A stretch of DNA of 64,000 nt from Forficula auricularia (lineage: Eukaryota > Arthropoda > Insecta > Dermaptera > Forficulidae). The notes below the pieces were generated by a model. That model was given only the letters and a program-made list of their open reading frames with translations. It was not told the DNA's origin and did no database searches. Below, one piece after another: positions 1 through 11,900 of this stretch; the first letter of the stretch is position 1; the number at the start of each line of letters is the position of its first letter. The position numbers and the translations under genes were made by a program. The stretch is taken from the NCBI GenBank assembly GCA_024734495.1, contig JALMQS010000075.1, positions 7,257,493-7,321,492 on the forward strand. Reading direction: 5' to 3'.

Positions 1-639
1 TCACAAGCTCTGTGTCGTATATATTTCTTTTATCTGATTGAAACACTGTGAGGATACTTATGATTAGTCGAGTAGACAAGAGTTGGTAAGGGAAACTCAT
101 GTGGAGCACACCAGACACACTATTTGTTTTCGTCTTAGGAAACTTGAGAAAGACGGAAGACAAGAAAAATTTTTCAATACTTTTAAAATATAAGTAAACT
201 AAATCACCAACGATAAGATATTTAGAATCATTAGAGAATCGGATAAAAATAGTATAATAAGAATATAGGATGTAAGGGGTGTTTGAAGGAAAATATGTCT
301 ATCTTTTAGTTGAATGTAAGAAAAATCATGGGATGAAATTATGTATAGTTTACAAATGGAAAAAAGTTTTATTTTTTAAGCAAATTTTCAAAAAAGATAC
401 TTATAAGAAAGACATTATTTTTAGGTACGGTCCAAGAAAGTGTTAAAATTTTCTAGTTTATTTACGACATTTTGGCTTCTAATAGTGAATCCGAAGACAA
501 ATAAATGGACAAATTAGCAAAATTTAACTAGACCACGAGGAGTCTTGGAAAATGCTTTGCTCTAATTTTATAACTTTCGATGAAAATTATTATAATTTTT
601 TTAATTTTCATATCCATGTGTTTATGTGTGTGTGTAAAT
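1..639. other. AT-rich DNA, no gene seen
   Basis: I see no reading frame, RNA gene or recognisable repeat in this stretch. It is AT-rich with short poly-A and poly-T runs. It could be intron or intergenic sequence. Confidence 0.6.
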
Positions 640-747
640 TACTCTAGGGGTCAGGTTATAGCAGGAAAAGCCTTTGCGGCGCACCGGGCTTGAACCCGGA
701 CTTACTGATTTGTAGTGAAGAACACTAAACCACTCGACCAAGCTGAC
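640..747 (-). mobile_element. tRNA-derived SINE or tRNA pseudogene
   Basis: Read on the minus strand, the head at 747-677 has a polymerase III A box (TGGTCGAGTGG, 740-730) and a B box (GGTTCAAGCCC, 696-686). The B box lies in a good T-arm stem (CCGGG/CCCGG). The 5' end GTCAGCT has no complementary 3' strand, so the acceptor stem is missing and a working tRNA is unlikely. The A-box arm resembles Leu/Ser-type tRNAs. The sequence runs on past the tRNA part, as in a SINE body, but the 3' end is unclear and no second copy was found here. Confidence 0.6.
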
Positions 748-1686
748 ATACAAAAATAAGTTTTGATAGATAAAATTAAATTTTTTAAAATATATATCTA
801 TAATTGTCCAAATCCCTGCTATCCCTGTTACAAATTATGTAAGGACATTTTCCCTGGTTTTGGAGCTCCTAACTTTGTACTAAAAAATAAAACAAAGTGC
901 ATACCCCGCGGGAAAGGGTGGCCGGAAGAAATTTCTAGTCTCTAGAGGTCATATCTATCTATCTAGATTTTTTATTTAGGGGCCTTAAACATAAAAGGCT
1001 TCGTATCTTCGATGTTTTTTACGTTAATGAGTTCATATTTGGGATATAGATGTCTTTCAAATCACTAAAAAAAAATTGGTTTAGAATCGTTTTTTTAAAT
1101 TCCGTTCGGGTGAGGGGGGAGAGGGTGATGATGAGGGGGGAGAGGGTTGGTGGTGTGGTGAGCGATCGGAGGTGAGGTGGTTCAGGGGCGGAAATAGTTT
1201 TGGTGAGGTGAAGGGTGATCGGAGGCGGGGGTCCACGAGGGCTTTCTGAAATTGAATTGAGAATTCTAAAATAATGTTACAATTGGGATTTTCTGAAATT
1301 AACTTGATATTTTCTGACATAAATTTGGAAAATGTGAGAGAATAGTAGAAATATTATTAAGTTCAAAACTACGTGTACAACCAGGCCTTGATGATGGCCG
1401 GACCTGGTCAAAACTTTGGCAAAAAATAAATTTTATTTTATTTAATTTTGGCTTCAAATAAAAATTGACTTTTTTACATGAATTTAAAATTAAAAATTAT
1501 ATTAATATATCACTTATCTAAAGAAAAAAAAATTACCTAGCAACGCTCGGTGTTCCAGCTACTATTTATCTAAATTAATAAACAGCCAAAAAATAGGACA
1601 GGTTTGAACATCATATTATACCCCATGATGCTTCCCCCACCCTCTGCTCGCTAGACAAGCCTGCAAGGCAACGCATGCTCAGGTCG
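748..1686. other. Intergenic or intronic DNA with a purine-rich tract
   Basis: No gene is supported. From about 1100 to 1245 the plus strand is strongly G/purine-rich, with repeated GAGGGGGGAGAGG-like units. This strand asymmetry accounts for the proline/serine-rich open frame on the other strand, which I do not take as a protein. Confidence 0.5.
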
Positions 1687-1825
1687 GTCGTCCACTGGAA
1701 GCGACAACGCTCCACGGAGATGAAGCTCGACAATGGGCGAATACTCTATTTACTAAATACTACTACTAATACTACTAATTGTTGCGCTTTATCTCCGTAG
1801 CGCATTGTCGCTTCCAGTGGACGAC
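1687..1825. mobile_element. Hairpin MITE with 48-bp inverted arms
   Basis: Two 48-bp arms, 1687-1734 and 1778-1825, are inverted copies with a few mismatches and a 43-bp AT-rich loop. The outer ends read GTCGTCCACTGGAAGCGACA and its complement. This is the layout of a small non-autonomous DNA element or fold-back. I could not define a target-site duplication, so the superfamily is open. Confidence 0.65.
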
Positions 1826-2293
1826 TGGGGGGTGTTTGCCTGTAGAAATCCTCTGCAGTAGTCTCTGCGAAAGCAACGGGTCGGAAATATACCAAATGGT
1901 CAGATGAAGCAACGTTTGAAAAAACCTTGAAACCTGAAAAAAATGTTGTGCCCGCACTAATTTGGGCTCAGTGCAAATCCGGCCTGGGGGCGTTTATGGG
2001 CTCCAAGCTAAACAAATATATGTATATATATAGTTGAAGTCAAAATAAAAATTTCATCCGTAAAATAAATCTTATTTTATAGATATTAGAATTAACAGTT
2101 ATCAAACAATATTATTTCAAAATTACAAAAAATTATGCAGTATTTTTTTTAAATTTTATTTTAGAATTGAAAATATAGATATGTATATTAATATTAATAT
2201 AGTATATATATCATATATACTAGATGAAGGAGGAGGTATCAGCCAAAGATGGAATCACTGGGTTCAATAATAATTCATATATATTATATTCAT

Positions 2294-2901
2294 GGGCGTC
2301 CGCAGAGGGGAGCAAGGGAAGCAAGAGGGTGCACATGCCCTGGGATCGAATAAAAATTCTGTAACAATCCTTACTTCCGTCCCGGCCTCACTTAACTATG
2401 TTTAATGTACTGTATCTGTTTTTTTTAATCAGTACAGTGTATTAGTGTATTCTATTTTTGAAAAAATAATCAAAAAATTAAATATTTAAATAAAAACTTG
2501 ATAATATAATTATTTATTAAATTTCTTCCAGAACTTAAGTGACTTGATTTAAATTTTTCGTTAAATTGAAGGGTTGGTTTTGTCACAAATATAATATTTT
2601 TTTTTTTTTTGAAATTTGTTATCTTCTTATGTGTATTATCTATCTTGTTGACCAAGGTGATGGATCTATGAGAAATTTTTCTTATCTCATCATATATTGT
2701 TAAATGTTCCATATTTTTTTCAAGGAAAGATGTTGAAAACCCAATTTGTTATTTATTTAATTTCTTCCAGAACTTAAGTGACTTGATTTAAATTTTTCGT
2801 TATATTTGTGACAAAACCAAAGCTTCAATTTAACGAAAAATATAATTATTTGTTTCCAATCTTTGCCCCCATCCCCTGAAAATTTTTCTGCGGACCCCCT
2901 G
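2294..2901. mobile_element. Probable old hAT-type remnant
   Basis: The ends carry a shared GTCCGCAGA block in inverted orientation, next to G-rich termini (near 2294 and 2901), as in hAT-like elements seen elsewhere in this window. No target duplication was found, so the insertion is old or the call is wrong. It encloses a separate inverted repeat at about 2490-2850. Confidence 0.3.
2490..2850. repeat. Inverted repeat, same family as 27190-28290
   Basis: The block TTCTTCCAGAACTTAAGTGA occurs twice in the same orientation (near 2522 and 2763). Between and after the copies, AAATTTTTCGTTAAATTGAAG and its complement form an inverted pair. A diverged version occurs near 27207, at the edge of the fold-back that carries a hammerhead motif. 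I read both as pieces of one Penelope-like terminal repeat family. Confidence 0.45.
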
Positions 2902-3042
2902 CATACAAAATTTTTTAAATTTCAGCACATTATTTAAATTTGATAAAATTTGATGGCTGTATATGTATATAATTAAGTAATGGAGAGGGATTCAGCCAAT
3001 GGGTAGCCTCTGCTGAATAAAAACTCCCAATTATAGAAAACG

Positions 3043-3074
3043 TTTCGGCTTTAATTAAATAATGCCATCATCAG
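3043..3074 (-). ncRNA. Hammerhead-like core, left arm
   Basis: On the minus strand CTGATGA (3074-3068) is followed by a GGC/GCC helix with a long loop and then GAAA (3046-3043). The next bases, ACGT, are self-complementary. This is the mirror image of the core at 3785-3816. Cleavage has not been tested. Confidence 0.5.
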
Positions 3075-3185
3075 TTCCTAAGAGCTGAAAAAAGCGATAG
3101 AGCACACATGTAAAATTACAATAAAAAATTTTTACAAAAAAAATCCAAACTTGTTAATTACAAAATTATATCTTACAGTATTAGC

Positions 3186-3290
3186 TTTATTAAGACATAT
3201 GGGCAAAGGGCTCTTAATTTTCAAACTGATTGCATTGGGCTTAGCAATGCTTACTTGTCAATATTGACAAATACTGATGCCCAGGTATAA
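3186..3290 (+). pseudogene. Penelope-like ORF, C-terminal remnant
   Basis: Thirty-four codons, beginning FIKTYGQRALN and ending in a stop at 3288-3290, match in frame the C-terminal tail of the longer remnant at 63225-63440 on the minus strand. That copy also keeps an HIDTSHGFEFDD segment resembling the region near or after the GIY-YIG endonuclease of Penelope-like elements. Here all upstream coding sequence is gone and the inverted terminal repeat joins straight onto it. It cannot make an active protein. Confidence 0.7.
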
Positions 3291-3784
3291 TAAACATTGA
3301 GAAAGGGGCGAAAGAATTGTAAAAAGGTAGAGAAGAAAAAATTTATTTTTTATTTTTATTTTTATATATTGTCATTTTGAATTCGAATTTTTGTTATTCT
3401 TAATGTTTGTTAATTATTTTGAGAAATTTTTAATTAAGAGATGTTTGTGAGGGGTCAGTGATCCTAATTAGATCAATGTCCTCATAATTATTATTATTAT
3501 TAATTGAATGAAATTGAAATTTGCTATATTTGTACTTGAGACGTTGCACATATCAAGTGAGAGCACACCAAGATTTATGTACCATTTTGTAATTCATATA
3601 ATTTTGTATATATTATGATAAAATCCACAACAACTCTGCCTGCGGACAATTTATTTATAAAATTAATTGTGTCGCTAATACTGTAAGATATAATTTTGTA
3701 ATTAACAAGTTTGGATTTTTTTTGTAAAAATTTTTTATTGTAATTTTACATGTGTGCTCTATCGCTTTTTTCAGCTCTTAGGAA

Positions 3785-3826
3785 CTGATGATGGCATTAT
3801 TTAATTAAAGCCGAAACGTTTTCTAT
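3785..3826 (+). ncRNA. Hammerhead-like ribozyme core, right arm
   Basis: CTGATGA (3785-3791), a stem II formed by GGC and GCC, then GAAA (3813-3816). It is followed by CGTT, so the stem III strand ACGT is palindromic and would need a second copy to pair. Four base pairs of stem I (TTCT with AGGAA) can be drawn. Hammerheads of this minimal kind are known from Penelope-like elements. Confidence 0.55.
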
Positions 3827-3896
3827 AATTGGGAGTTTTTTATTCAGCAGAGGCCACCCATTGGCTGAATCCCTCTCCATTACTTAATTACATTAT

Positions 3897-4811
3897 TTAA
3901 ATTGTTGAAAATGATTATCATAATCAAACACAATGAGCAAATGAAAAAATGAAAGTTTTTGGATGAATTCGATACTAGGCTCGCCCATCAGGCAGACCGA
4001 TATCTAATTAAATCAACCGCTAAAAATAAAATTGCATTCAATGGCATATATCAGAAGTTCTCAATCTTTATCTTGCAATTAACCCCTTCTGCAATTTTGT
4101 AAAATGCCATTCCCCCTTTTCAGGATTTTCTAACTCATAAAGTTTATTTCAAATAATTTGCTTTTATTATTGAAAATACAAGGTATCATATACCACATAT
4201 ATCACATACTTATTATAAATTAAATTAGGGATAAAGATAAGTAATATATGAGAACTGGCATTGTTTTTTTTTGCGAGTTCTTTAATAGGTTCTTTAAAAT
4301 TTTTGCAATTTGTACGCAGATTAATTCCCTTTTGAAATACTAAAATTCCCCTTGGGGAGAATTTCACCCCGGTTGAGATTCGCTGTGTTTCTTATTAAAC
4401 TAACATCAAGACTGTAGCCAGAGAAAAATTCGGTGGGGGGGAGGGCGGTAACTATTCACCGAGGGGTTAAGGGAGTATGTAGGTATATACTCAACACTGG
4501 ATATAGTACAATTTGAAATAAAACTTATTTTTCAAGTGTTTTAGTTGGGTTGGCTTGAAATCGTGATGCATTATCAATTTATAACTAACTCTAATTACCT
4601 AACTAACTAAGCTCGATTTTTTTATCAAAAGTGCTGATCGATCGATTTTGACTAAATAATCGAGTTGATCTGCAGTTGTGTTGTGTATGCACCTACATTA
4701 AACTTAATATATTTATGTCCATCAACTAAACTATCGCTCCACTGAAAATCGACTGTGTGTGCCTAGCCTAAGTCATGAAATTGATACCAGAAATCATAAA
4801 CAGAGATAATA
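3897..4811. other. No gene seen
   Basis: AT-rich sequence without a supported coding region. The 66-codon minus-strand open frame at 4167-4367 has no recognisable domain and base composition like its surroundings. Confidence 0.5.
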
Positions 4812-5100
4812 GTGAGTGGATATTGATGAGGCAGTCCAAAAAGAAGATAATTTATACTATCTTTTTATTCATAAACCGACTTTTCGGAGGCTATTCCCTC
4901 CTTCTTCAGGGTTTTGAGGAGGTTTAGAAGGAGAACACTTCTCTTTGATAGGTCAATTATTCTTTGTCATATCAGTTAGAAAAATTATAAAAATTTAGTT
5001 TAGAAGGAGGGAATAGCCTCCGAAACTTCGGTTTATGAATAAAAAGTTAGTATAAATTATCTTCTTTTTTTGGACTGCCTCAATATCTACTCAATTTCAC
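4812..5100. repeat. Fold-back repeat, ~95-bp arms, Penelope-like
   Basis: The arms 4812-4906 and 4998-5100 are inverted copies with small differences, separated by about 90 bp. Both include the block GGAGGGAATAGCCTCCGAAA. The left arm, read on the minus strand, contains a full hammerhead-like motif. The layout matches the Penelope-like terminal repeats elsewhere in the window, but no coding part is attached. Confidence 0.65.
4871..4916 (-). ncRNA. Hammerhead-like ribozyme motif
   Basis: On the minus strand the order is CAAAACC (stem I), CTGAAGA, a GGAGG/CCTCC stem II, GAAA, then AGTC and GGTTT. GGTTT pairs with the upstream AAACC for five base pairs of stem I, and GTC is a normal cleavage triplet. 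CTGAAGA differs from the usual CTGATGA only at core position 7, which tolerates changes. The short stem III has one mismatch. Confidence 0.6.
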
Positions 5101-5149
5101 TTATCAGTCCGTCTCCAAAAATTACTCCAATCTTATAGAGATAATAGTT

Positions 5150-5452
5150 CAGTGATTCTTAACCTTTTTTCGTCACGGCACACTTTTAATAATTTAAAAA
5201 TTTGACGGCACACTAACAATAAAATAAATTAATAGAATTTTATTTGGTTTATTGATTGATGAACCTATAAAGTTATCATAGGACATTCTTCATCCTGTAA
5301 AATGTTACCTTTTCAGTTCAAATGATTAAATAAATATTTGGATTAAATGTAGTGTCAATTGATAAAGAAATGTAAAAAAAAATTTCAATTCGGGTGCCTA
5401 GCAGTGGCGGCACACTTCAAGAATCTCGCGGCACAGTGGTTGAGAATCACTG
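5150..5452. mobile_element. hAT-type MITE, 303 bp
   Basis: The termini are CAGTGATTCTTAACC and, inverted, CAGTGATTCTCAACC. The element is flanked by a perfect 8-bp direct repeat TAATAGTT (5142-5149 and 5453-5460). An 8-bp target duplication with CAGTG-like ends is typical of hAT transposons. It has no coding capacity. Confidence 0.85.
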
Positions 5453-5620
5453 TAATAGTTATATGAAACCGGCATTACTTAATTTTTACAAACAATGGAT
5501 TTAGTACCTTTTGGAAATGAGCTTCTCATTTATTCCTGTAAAATTTCGATCTTTTTCCTCAACATTTCGAGGGAGGGTTAACACCCCCACCCCCTCCGCG
5601 GCTAACATGACTGGTTAAAG

Positions 5621-5776
5621 CGAGGGGTGAACCGCAACCTAAAATCGTGTACATCTACTTCCACTTCCACTTTCATTTCCAAGTAGAAGAAAATAGATTA
5701 TCTAATGAATTCCAAAGTAATTCCAAATAATTCCAAAGACGGTGTACACCTAATTCCAATCGCGGTTCACCCCTCG
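5621..5776. mobile_element. MITE 'CGAGGGG', copy 1, 156 bp
   Basis: It has 15-bp perfect terminal inverted repeats CGAGGGGTGAACCGC and an 8-bp target duplication GGTTAAAG (5613-5620 and 5777-5784). A second copy lies at 35988-36160. The interior is rich in TTCCA-type short repeats. The duplication length suggests hAT-driven mobility, although the terminal sequence is not a classic hAT end. Confidence 0.85.
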
Positions 5777-5859
5777 GGTTAAAGTCGGCGAAGGGTTGTT
5801 AGGGGAAAAAAGGGTTCGCAGAGGGTGTCTTGAGTTTGTCATTGAATTGAATTGATTGG

Positions 5860-6166
5860 GTTCAATCGAATTGAGATGGCTAGTGCGAGGTGTGATGTGT
5901 CTTGGTGTCCGGGGGGACGGCGAACGGGGGACTGGGGGGACCGGGGGGACGGCCATGTGTCTCCTCTTGTTGAGTCGGCAAGGTTGGCAACGGCGGCCAC
6001 TTGTTGCTCTGCTCGTAGCGCCAGCCAGCACAGTGGTCAGATTCCTCCTCGGCTCGCCGACCGTTCCTCCCAGCCGAGAGGCCAGTGCATTTTTCAGCCC
6101 AGGCAACTTCTCACCCATTTGCACGTCTGTCCGTCCGTCCATCTGTCCAGTGCTTGTCAGCGAATC
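5860..6166 (+). promoter_or_regulatory. GC/CpG-richer leader upstream of an exon candidate
   Basis: This stretch is much richer in G+C and CpG than its neighbours and precedes an ATG with a good downstream splice donor. I read it as promoter plus 5' untranslated region. Open frames run through it on both strands because stop codons are rare in GC-rich DNA, so those frames are not evidence for proteins. No TATA box was picked out. Confidence 0.45.
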
Positions 6167-6235
6167 ATGAATGGCAGGGCAATGGTTAACACTGTGAATT
6201 ACACCCGGCATGACGAGATCATTGACAACGAATCG
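6167..6235 (+). CDS. Putative first coding exon, unknown protein
   Basis: The frame starts at ATG (6167), in the context CGAATCATGA, and runs 23 codons to TCG. It is followed at once by GTGAGTAATG, a strong match to an animal 5' splice site, leaving a phase-0 intron. The peptide begins MNGRAMVNTV and contains an acidic HDEIIDNES segment. I do not recognise it, and one exon is too short to show a domain. Support comes from the GC-rich leader, the codon-like sequence and the donor. The intron begins with a 24-base poly-A run (6257-6280). No second exon could be identified downstream. Confidence 0.45.
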
Positions 6236-6344
6236 GTGAGTAATGAAAAGAACATTAAAAAAAAAAAAAAAAAAAAAAAACACCTGATGACCCCGGGAGA
6301 GACAAAAAATAAAATAAAAAATAAATGATTCAATCACACACAAT

Positions 6345-7465
6345 TCACTCACCTCTGAGCAATATACTTATTTCTTATTAGTAATCACAAAAAATGCATT
6401 GAAAACAGAGCTAAATAGATTAGATAAATTATACATCTAACTTAGAGTGCAAAAAATAAATAAATAATTAAAATAAAATTATTTTGCCTACAATAGCAGG
6501 CTCATAAGGCATAAATCAAAGAGAGTGTTTTTTCTTGTTGTAATTAAATAATCAGGCATGTACCCACAAATTTATTATTAATAATCACAAGAAATGCATT
6601 GAAAAAACAATAATTTTGCCTAAAATAGCAGATTAATAAGATAAAAATTAAAGAGTGTGTTTTTTACTTGTTGTAAATTAATAATCGGGCATGTACCCAC
6701 AAATTTATTATTAATAATCACAAGAAATTCATTGAAAAAACAATCATTTTGCCCAAAATAGCAGATTAATAAGGTATAAATTAAAGAGTGTGTTTTTTGC
6801 TTGTTGTAAATTAATAATCGGGCATGTACCCACAAATTTATTATTAATAATCACAAGAAATGCATTGAAAAAACAATAATTTTGCCCAAAATAGCAGATT
6901 AATAAGATAAAAATTAAAGAGTGTGTTTTTGCTTGTTGTAAATTAATAATGTACCCACAAATTTATTATTAATAATCACAAGAAATGCATTGAAAAAACA
7001 ATAATTTTGCATAAAATAGCAGATTAATAAGGTGTAAATTTAAGATCGTGTTTTTTGCTTGTTGTAAATTAATAATCAGGCATGTACCCAAAAATTTATT
7101 ATTAATCACAAGAAATGCATTTAAAATAGAGCTAAATCGTTTATATTAATTGTACATCTAAATAGATCCCAAAAAATAAATAAATAATAATAAAAAAAAA
7201 ATTGCCTTAAATAGCAGATTTATAAGGTGCAAATCAAAGAGTGTGTTTGTTGCTTGTTGTAAATTAATAATCAGGCATGTACCCAAAAATTTATTATTAA
7301 TAATCACAAGAAATGCATTCTAAATAGATTAGATTAGATTAATTACACATAGATCCCAATTAAATGAATAAATAATTAAAAAAAATTGCTTAAAATAGCA
7401 GATTTATAAGGTATAAATAAAAAAGTGTTTTTTGCTTCTTGTAAATAAATGATCAGCCATGTACC
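6345..7465. repeat. Tandem array of ~133-bp and ~190-bp units
   Basis: Seven to eight head-to-tail units start at TTTTGCC-like points near 6482, 6614, 6747, 6880, 7005, 7200 and 7386. The middle units are about 125-133 bp and closely alike. The first and last ones are about 190 bp because they keep an extra segment containing GAGCTAAATAGATTAGAT. The shared core includes AATCAGGCATGTACCCACAA. The small open frame at 6620-6835 is a by-product of the repeat. Confidence 0.85.
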
Positions 7466-8685
7466 CAAAATGCTTTACAGGGAAAACCCACAATTTTCAT
7501 TAAAAAAAATCAAGATTTAATAAATATACTAAAATGATAAAAATGTAAATATACATTTTTTTAAGAAGTCTTTGCCTTCATTTTTCAGCCCACTATAAAT
7601 ATTTCATAAAATTACTTCGGAGCTAGATAGGTATGCACTTTTATTTTAATAATCTCCGACTATAGTTTTGAGGGTTTAGCCTTCATTTTCAGTCTACTAA
7701 AAAATATTTCACACGATTAATATAATATTTACATAAATATATTATACATTCAACAGCAAATAACGAAAACCAGACACTCGATAATTTTAAAATAAAATGA
7801 ATAAAAATGATAATTTAATAATAGATATATATTTATTATTCATTTATTCTATCAAACCTTTTTTTATCTTGTTATATTTTTTTTTCATCCCTCTAGTCGA
7901 GCAATATGAGCCTACAAAGTCGCCCCGAAATTTGACACCCCCTCCAACTTTGCAACCCTTAGATTTAAAAATTTCCAAAAATTCTTAGAAGTAGCTAGTG
8001 TGAATAGATACTATCGAAAAAAATTATTTCGGTTCCAATAAAATAATAAGTTTAGATGATAGTTTTTAAAAACAAGATACTAAATTAAACTCCCCCATTC
8101 TCGTTTGACCATTTTATTTTATTAATATTTTGATTAAATAAATAAAAATCTTTTACAATTAATTTTATAATTATGTATTAAATAATAAAATAAAAAGTAA
8201 AAATGTATTAAATCATTTTTATTTCAAAATGATCTAATATTCAATTTTCCTGTTGAGTGTGAATAATAATTTACATCTACATGCGAACTTATTTACATCA
8301 ATCACTTTTTGATTTATTCCTCATAAGATTAATTATATTTCATTTTTTTGATGGAATTATAATTTTTTAAATTTATTTATAACGAGACTATAGTTTATAA
8401 TTCCAGCAGAAGACACAGTCTTTTATTGCCCCCTTCAATTTATAAAAATTCTGCTACTCTCGACAAAAAAAACTTTCAATCTTATTTCATTTTTTTATTC
8501 GACCTCATTCCTCTTAGAATTAATATAAATGAGTACGAAATCATTTGTTTATTATTACAAACGAAACTGCGCATGCTTTTGTTTTTGTATCAATTAGTAG
8601 AAATTACATCGTCAAAAAAAAAAAAAGAAAAGAAAAACCACGATAACTTCACATTTAATCTCAAAACCACATTTTGTTAGTATTT
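7466..8685. other. AT-rich DNA, no gene seen
   Basis: No coding or RNA feature is supported. The short open frames at 7797-7988 and 8426-8680 have AT-driven composition. The block near 8445 (TTCTGCTACTCTCGAC) resembles part of the dispersed family Z seen near 17615, 36895 and 60605. Confidence 0.5.
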
Positions 8686-8935
8686 CACTTTTTTTAAGAA
8701 GATATTTAATTGAATAATATAATATGGCAAAGAGCTTTTTTATTTTATTAATTTTTTCCTCTTATTAAAAAACAAGAACTAAAAAGATTATTGCAAGCTC
8801 AAGAAGATCAAGTACAGTCGATAGTGGGGAAGCAATCACCGAAGTCGAAACCTCAAATTCAATATATACTTTATTTCATGTAATACAACTGATTCAATAA
8901 ATTTATTTATTATTATTATGAATAATAAAATGTGA
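8686..8935 (+). repeat. Dispersed copy of the ~240-bp repeat W
   Basis: From the block TTTTTCCTCTTATTAAAAAA through AAGAACTAAAAAGAT to CACCGAAGTCGAAACCTCAA, this matches the tandem units at 40498-41215 in the same order. It is a single diverged copy ending in an AATAAATT-type tail. Confidence 0.65.
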
Positions 8936-11900
8936 AATATATACTTGAGTTATTTTGAAACCAGAATACAGAAAAACAAATCAAGCTTGAACATGAATTT
9001 AATCCACGTTTTTAAGCAACAAAAAAAATGAAAATATTTGTATGAATTCAATATTTTGAGGCCTAGTGGATGGATCAAGGCGAAATTTGACAATATAAAC
9101 AGGAAAATTATTATTATTACTTTTTTCTTTTTTTAACAGAAAGATGATAAAATACAAAAATACAATTAGGTATATTTAGAAAAATTTATTGTATTTAAAT
9201 TTTTAAAAAAATACAATTATTTACGAATATTTAGAAAAATGTATTGTATTTAAATTTTAACGTCAATTTGTTTTATTTTTTTTTTTGTGAAACCTACCTC
9301 GCATCTTGCTCAAGTTTTATTATTATATTAAAATGTTTCACCTAGAACCAACACCTAATTCCTTAAAAGTTATCAATTCAAAGTACTTTCACATGATTTG
9401 TGAAAGAAAAAACAATACGACTACGTGATAGTAAAATTAACATATATAGAGTTTTTTCATCTATCATCTAAATTAATAAATCCAATTCCCTCGTCCTACC
9501 CACACCGAGCTAGGTTTATTAATTTTTCTATTTTTCTATACACTACCGTTCAAAAGTATTTGCCAACCCTAACTAAATAATGGCTCTACAACCAAGATTC
9601 AACATATCCAAAAAATAATAATACTTTTCATTTAATGAGATCAAAATCGTATTCCAAAATTAAATAAACAAAACTTTTTTGTAACAGGTATGAAAATATT
9701 TATCAAAAACACATACACTAATTATTACTAGGAAAAGTAGCTAGCTCTCTATGAGTTTCTTTTTTTTTCAGAATTCAAGTGTTCAACATTTAAACAAATA
9801 TTTCATTTGTTTTATTTACATTTTTTGAGGATTCTTGTTGTCTTTTAAATACTTTTTGATCACATTATCTCTCATCTTGTTCTGCGATTTAGACATTAAC
9901 ACTACAGGCTTACTGTTGTGAAATAAAATCCTAATATTTTGTTGGGATTTTTTGTTGTTATTATTATTATATTTTTTTCTTCCTGTATCTTATGTGGCTT
10001 AATATTATGGTATATCACTTTATATTTTTATATTTATCTTGAATTATATTATGTTTTTTTATTTGTGATATCATTGTAGTGTATAAGAACACTTTTGAAT
10101 AAATAAATAAATAAAGAAGAATGGACCAAAGTAAAAACAATCACTCTTTAAACCTCGTTGCAAAGCCTCCCAATACTAAGTAAATAAGTAATTAAAAATA
10201 AGGGTGGATATATAGATGAGTCACAATTTAACTGTTGTGTATCAAATTGTTTACATTTCCTTTGATTTTACTTGTAAATATAAATGTACAAATAAAATTT
10301 ATATTAAAACTTATTTTTATTATTTTATTTCACGACTATAAATTTCAAAACTTTATCCAGGCTGTCTAGCTTGACAAATACTAGTAGTGTAGAGGGAAGG
10401 TATTGATAGTTATTTTGTGGCCTTATAGCATCTGATAGGGATGTCAAAATAATAATTAGCAAAAAATCCTGTTTAAGAGGATATTAAATGACTTACCTAT
10501 AACCTACTCAATTGGACTGTGCGAATTTTTTCATCAGCACTTTTTTTGGTGACGTGGTTTAAATTATTTTTTCAATTTATATACGTAGATACTTCTTGAC
10601 ATCGCGAATATTAAAAACATCCGCCTTTGAAATTTCATTACCATATGTGAACATTATTGGAGCTTCAAAATTGTACCTAGCAGACAGAGATGACGAAATT
10701 AGAAGGGTTCCTAGCTACTACGGAACACTAAAAAGTAGAATTATAGGGATGGACACAATTTTCCCTTTGGTATTTCTCTTGTTTCTACTAAAGACTAGTA
10801 TATTTTTAACAATGCGCCCCTGAATCTCCTACACCGATTCTGCCTTGCAGTTGCGGGGTTGCGTAGTTTCGCCTCAGTGAACAACTCATTTAATCTCCTT
10901 TACACCCTTAATTATGATTTTTAATAATATTCCATGACGATATTTATTAATTCTATTATCGTATGTGACGGGTTCCAGCCCGTGAGTCCGATTTTATCAT
11001 TTGGAAGATAAATCCAATCAACGTTAAATTTTTTATATTATATCACATTACTATGCTTAATTTATAATCTAATGAATACGTTTCAGATATTTTTATACAC
11101 AATGAACAAAACTATTTTTTTAGTACATTCAATAGTGTTGGCTGGAAGGATGGCGAATCCTGCCTCCCGGGGGTAGCGAGTAATATTTATATTAAAAATA
11201 TTCTGACATGACTACTGTGCATCTTGTGACTTTCACTTACTCAGCATTAATAAAAAAAAAACAAACAAAAAAAAACAATAAAATAAAATAATTAAACATT
11301 TATTTATCTATTTAAATAAGTAGTTACGCTCGTTGGAAGAAGCCTTCGTTCGTGCCGAGGGCGGGTTTAAGTGTTAAATTCTCTTGAAAATTTGCAATTG
11401 TTTGTATTTTGCTTTACCATGTTTAGAAATATCTGAAACCTACAAAAAAAATTATTTTCAAGCATGATTTATTTTCTTTCTATCTGTTTGTGTGGCTGTG
11501 TTTGTTTTACGATCTTCTGATTTCCATTGAAAAGTCCTGAATGAAAAACAGAAGGTTGTAGAAAGTTCATTTTAAACTTTTAAATTAATTTTTTGTTTTT
11601 CTAGCATAAAAACTTTTGAATGAAATATGCAGAAGATCGAAAAAAAAATTGTTATATATGGAGTTATCAAATGATTGTAGCTAATGAGCTAAAATTTGTA
11701 ACAAATTGTGTGTCATATTATCATTTTACCTTAAAGAGTTCACTGATAAAAATAAATTGACAAATCAATTAAATTCCTCGAGTCTTGAAAAAGTTTTCAC
11801 CTTTGCCAGCAATTTTAAATATCCCTTCTATTGTATTTTGCTTAAATAATAAACAGCAGGGTAAATGAAAACTGATCTTGGACAAAAGTACTCATCGAAA

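Larger units (their letters stand above)
2966..3896 (+). mobile_element. Penelope-like element 3' end with inverted terminal repeats
   Basis: About 215 bp at 2966-3185 are repeated as the reverse complement at about 3674-3893. The left arm is joined directly to a coding remnant (3186-3290) and a 3' untranslated part. The family is identified from the coding remnant and from the related copy at 62626-63441. Penelope-like elements are known for terminal repeats that are often partly inverted and for strong 5' truncation, which fits this structure. Both arms hold a hammerhead-like core. Confidence 0.8.

Noticed and set aside
5750..6352. 200-codon minus-strand open frame and two overlapping plus-strand frames
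   Set aside because: Several frames stay open at once because the segment is GC-rich and stop-poor. Only the short ATG-to-donor part at 6167-6235 has supporting signals.
6345..7465. CRISPR array
   Set aside because: The units are fully repetitive over 133-190 bp with no unique spacers, and the DNA is eukaryotic.
9540..9575. Tc1/mariner element
   Set aside because: Only one end resembles a terminal repeat; no partner end or transposase was found.
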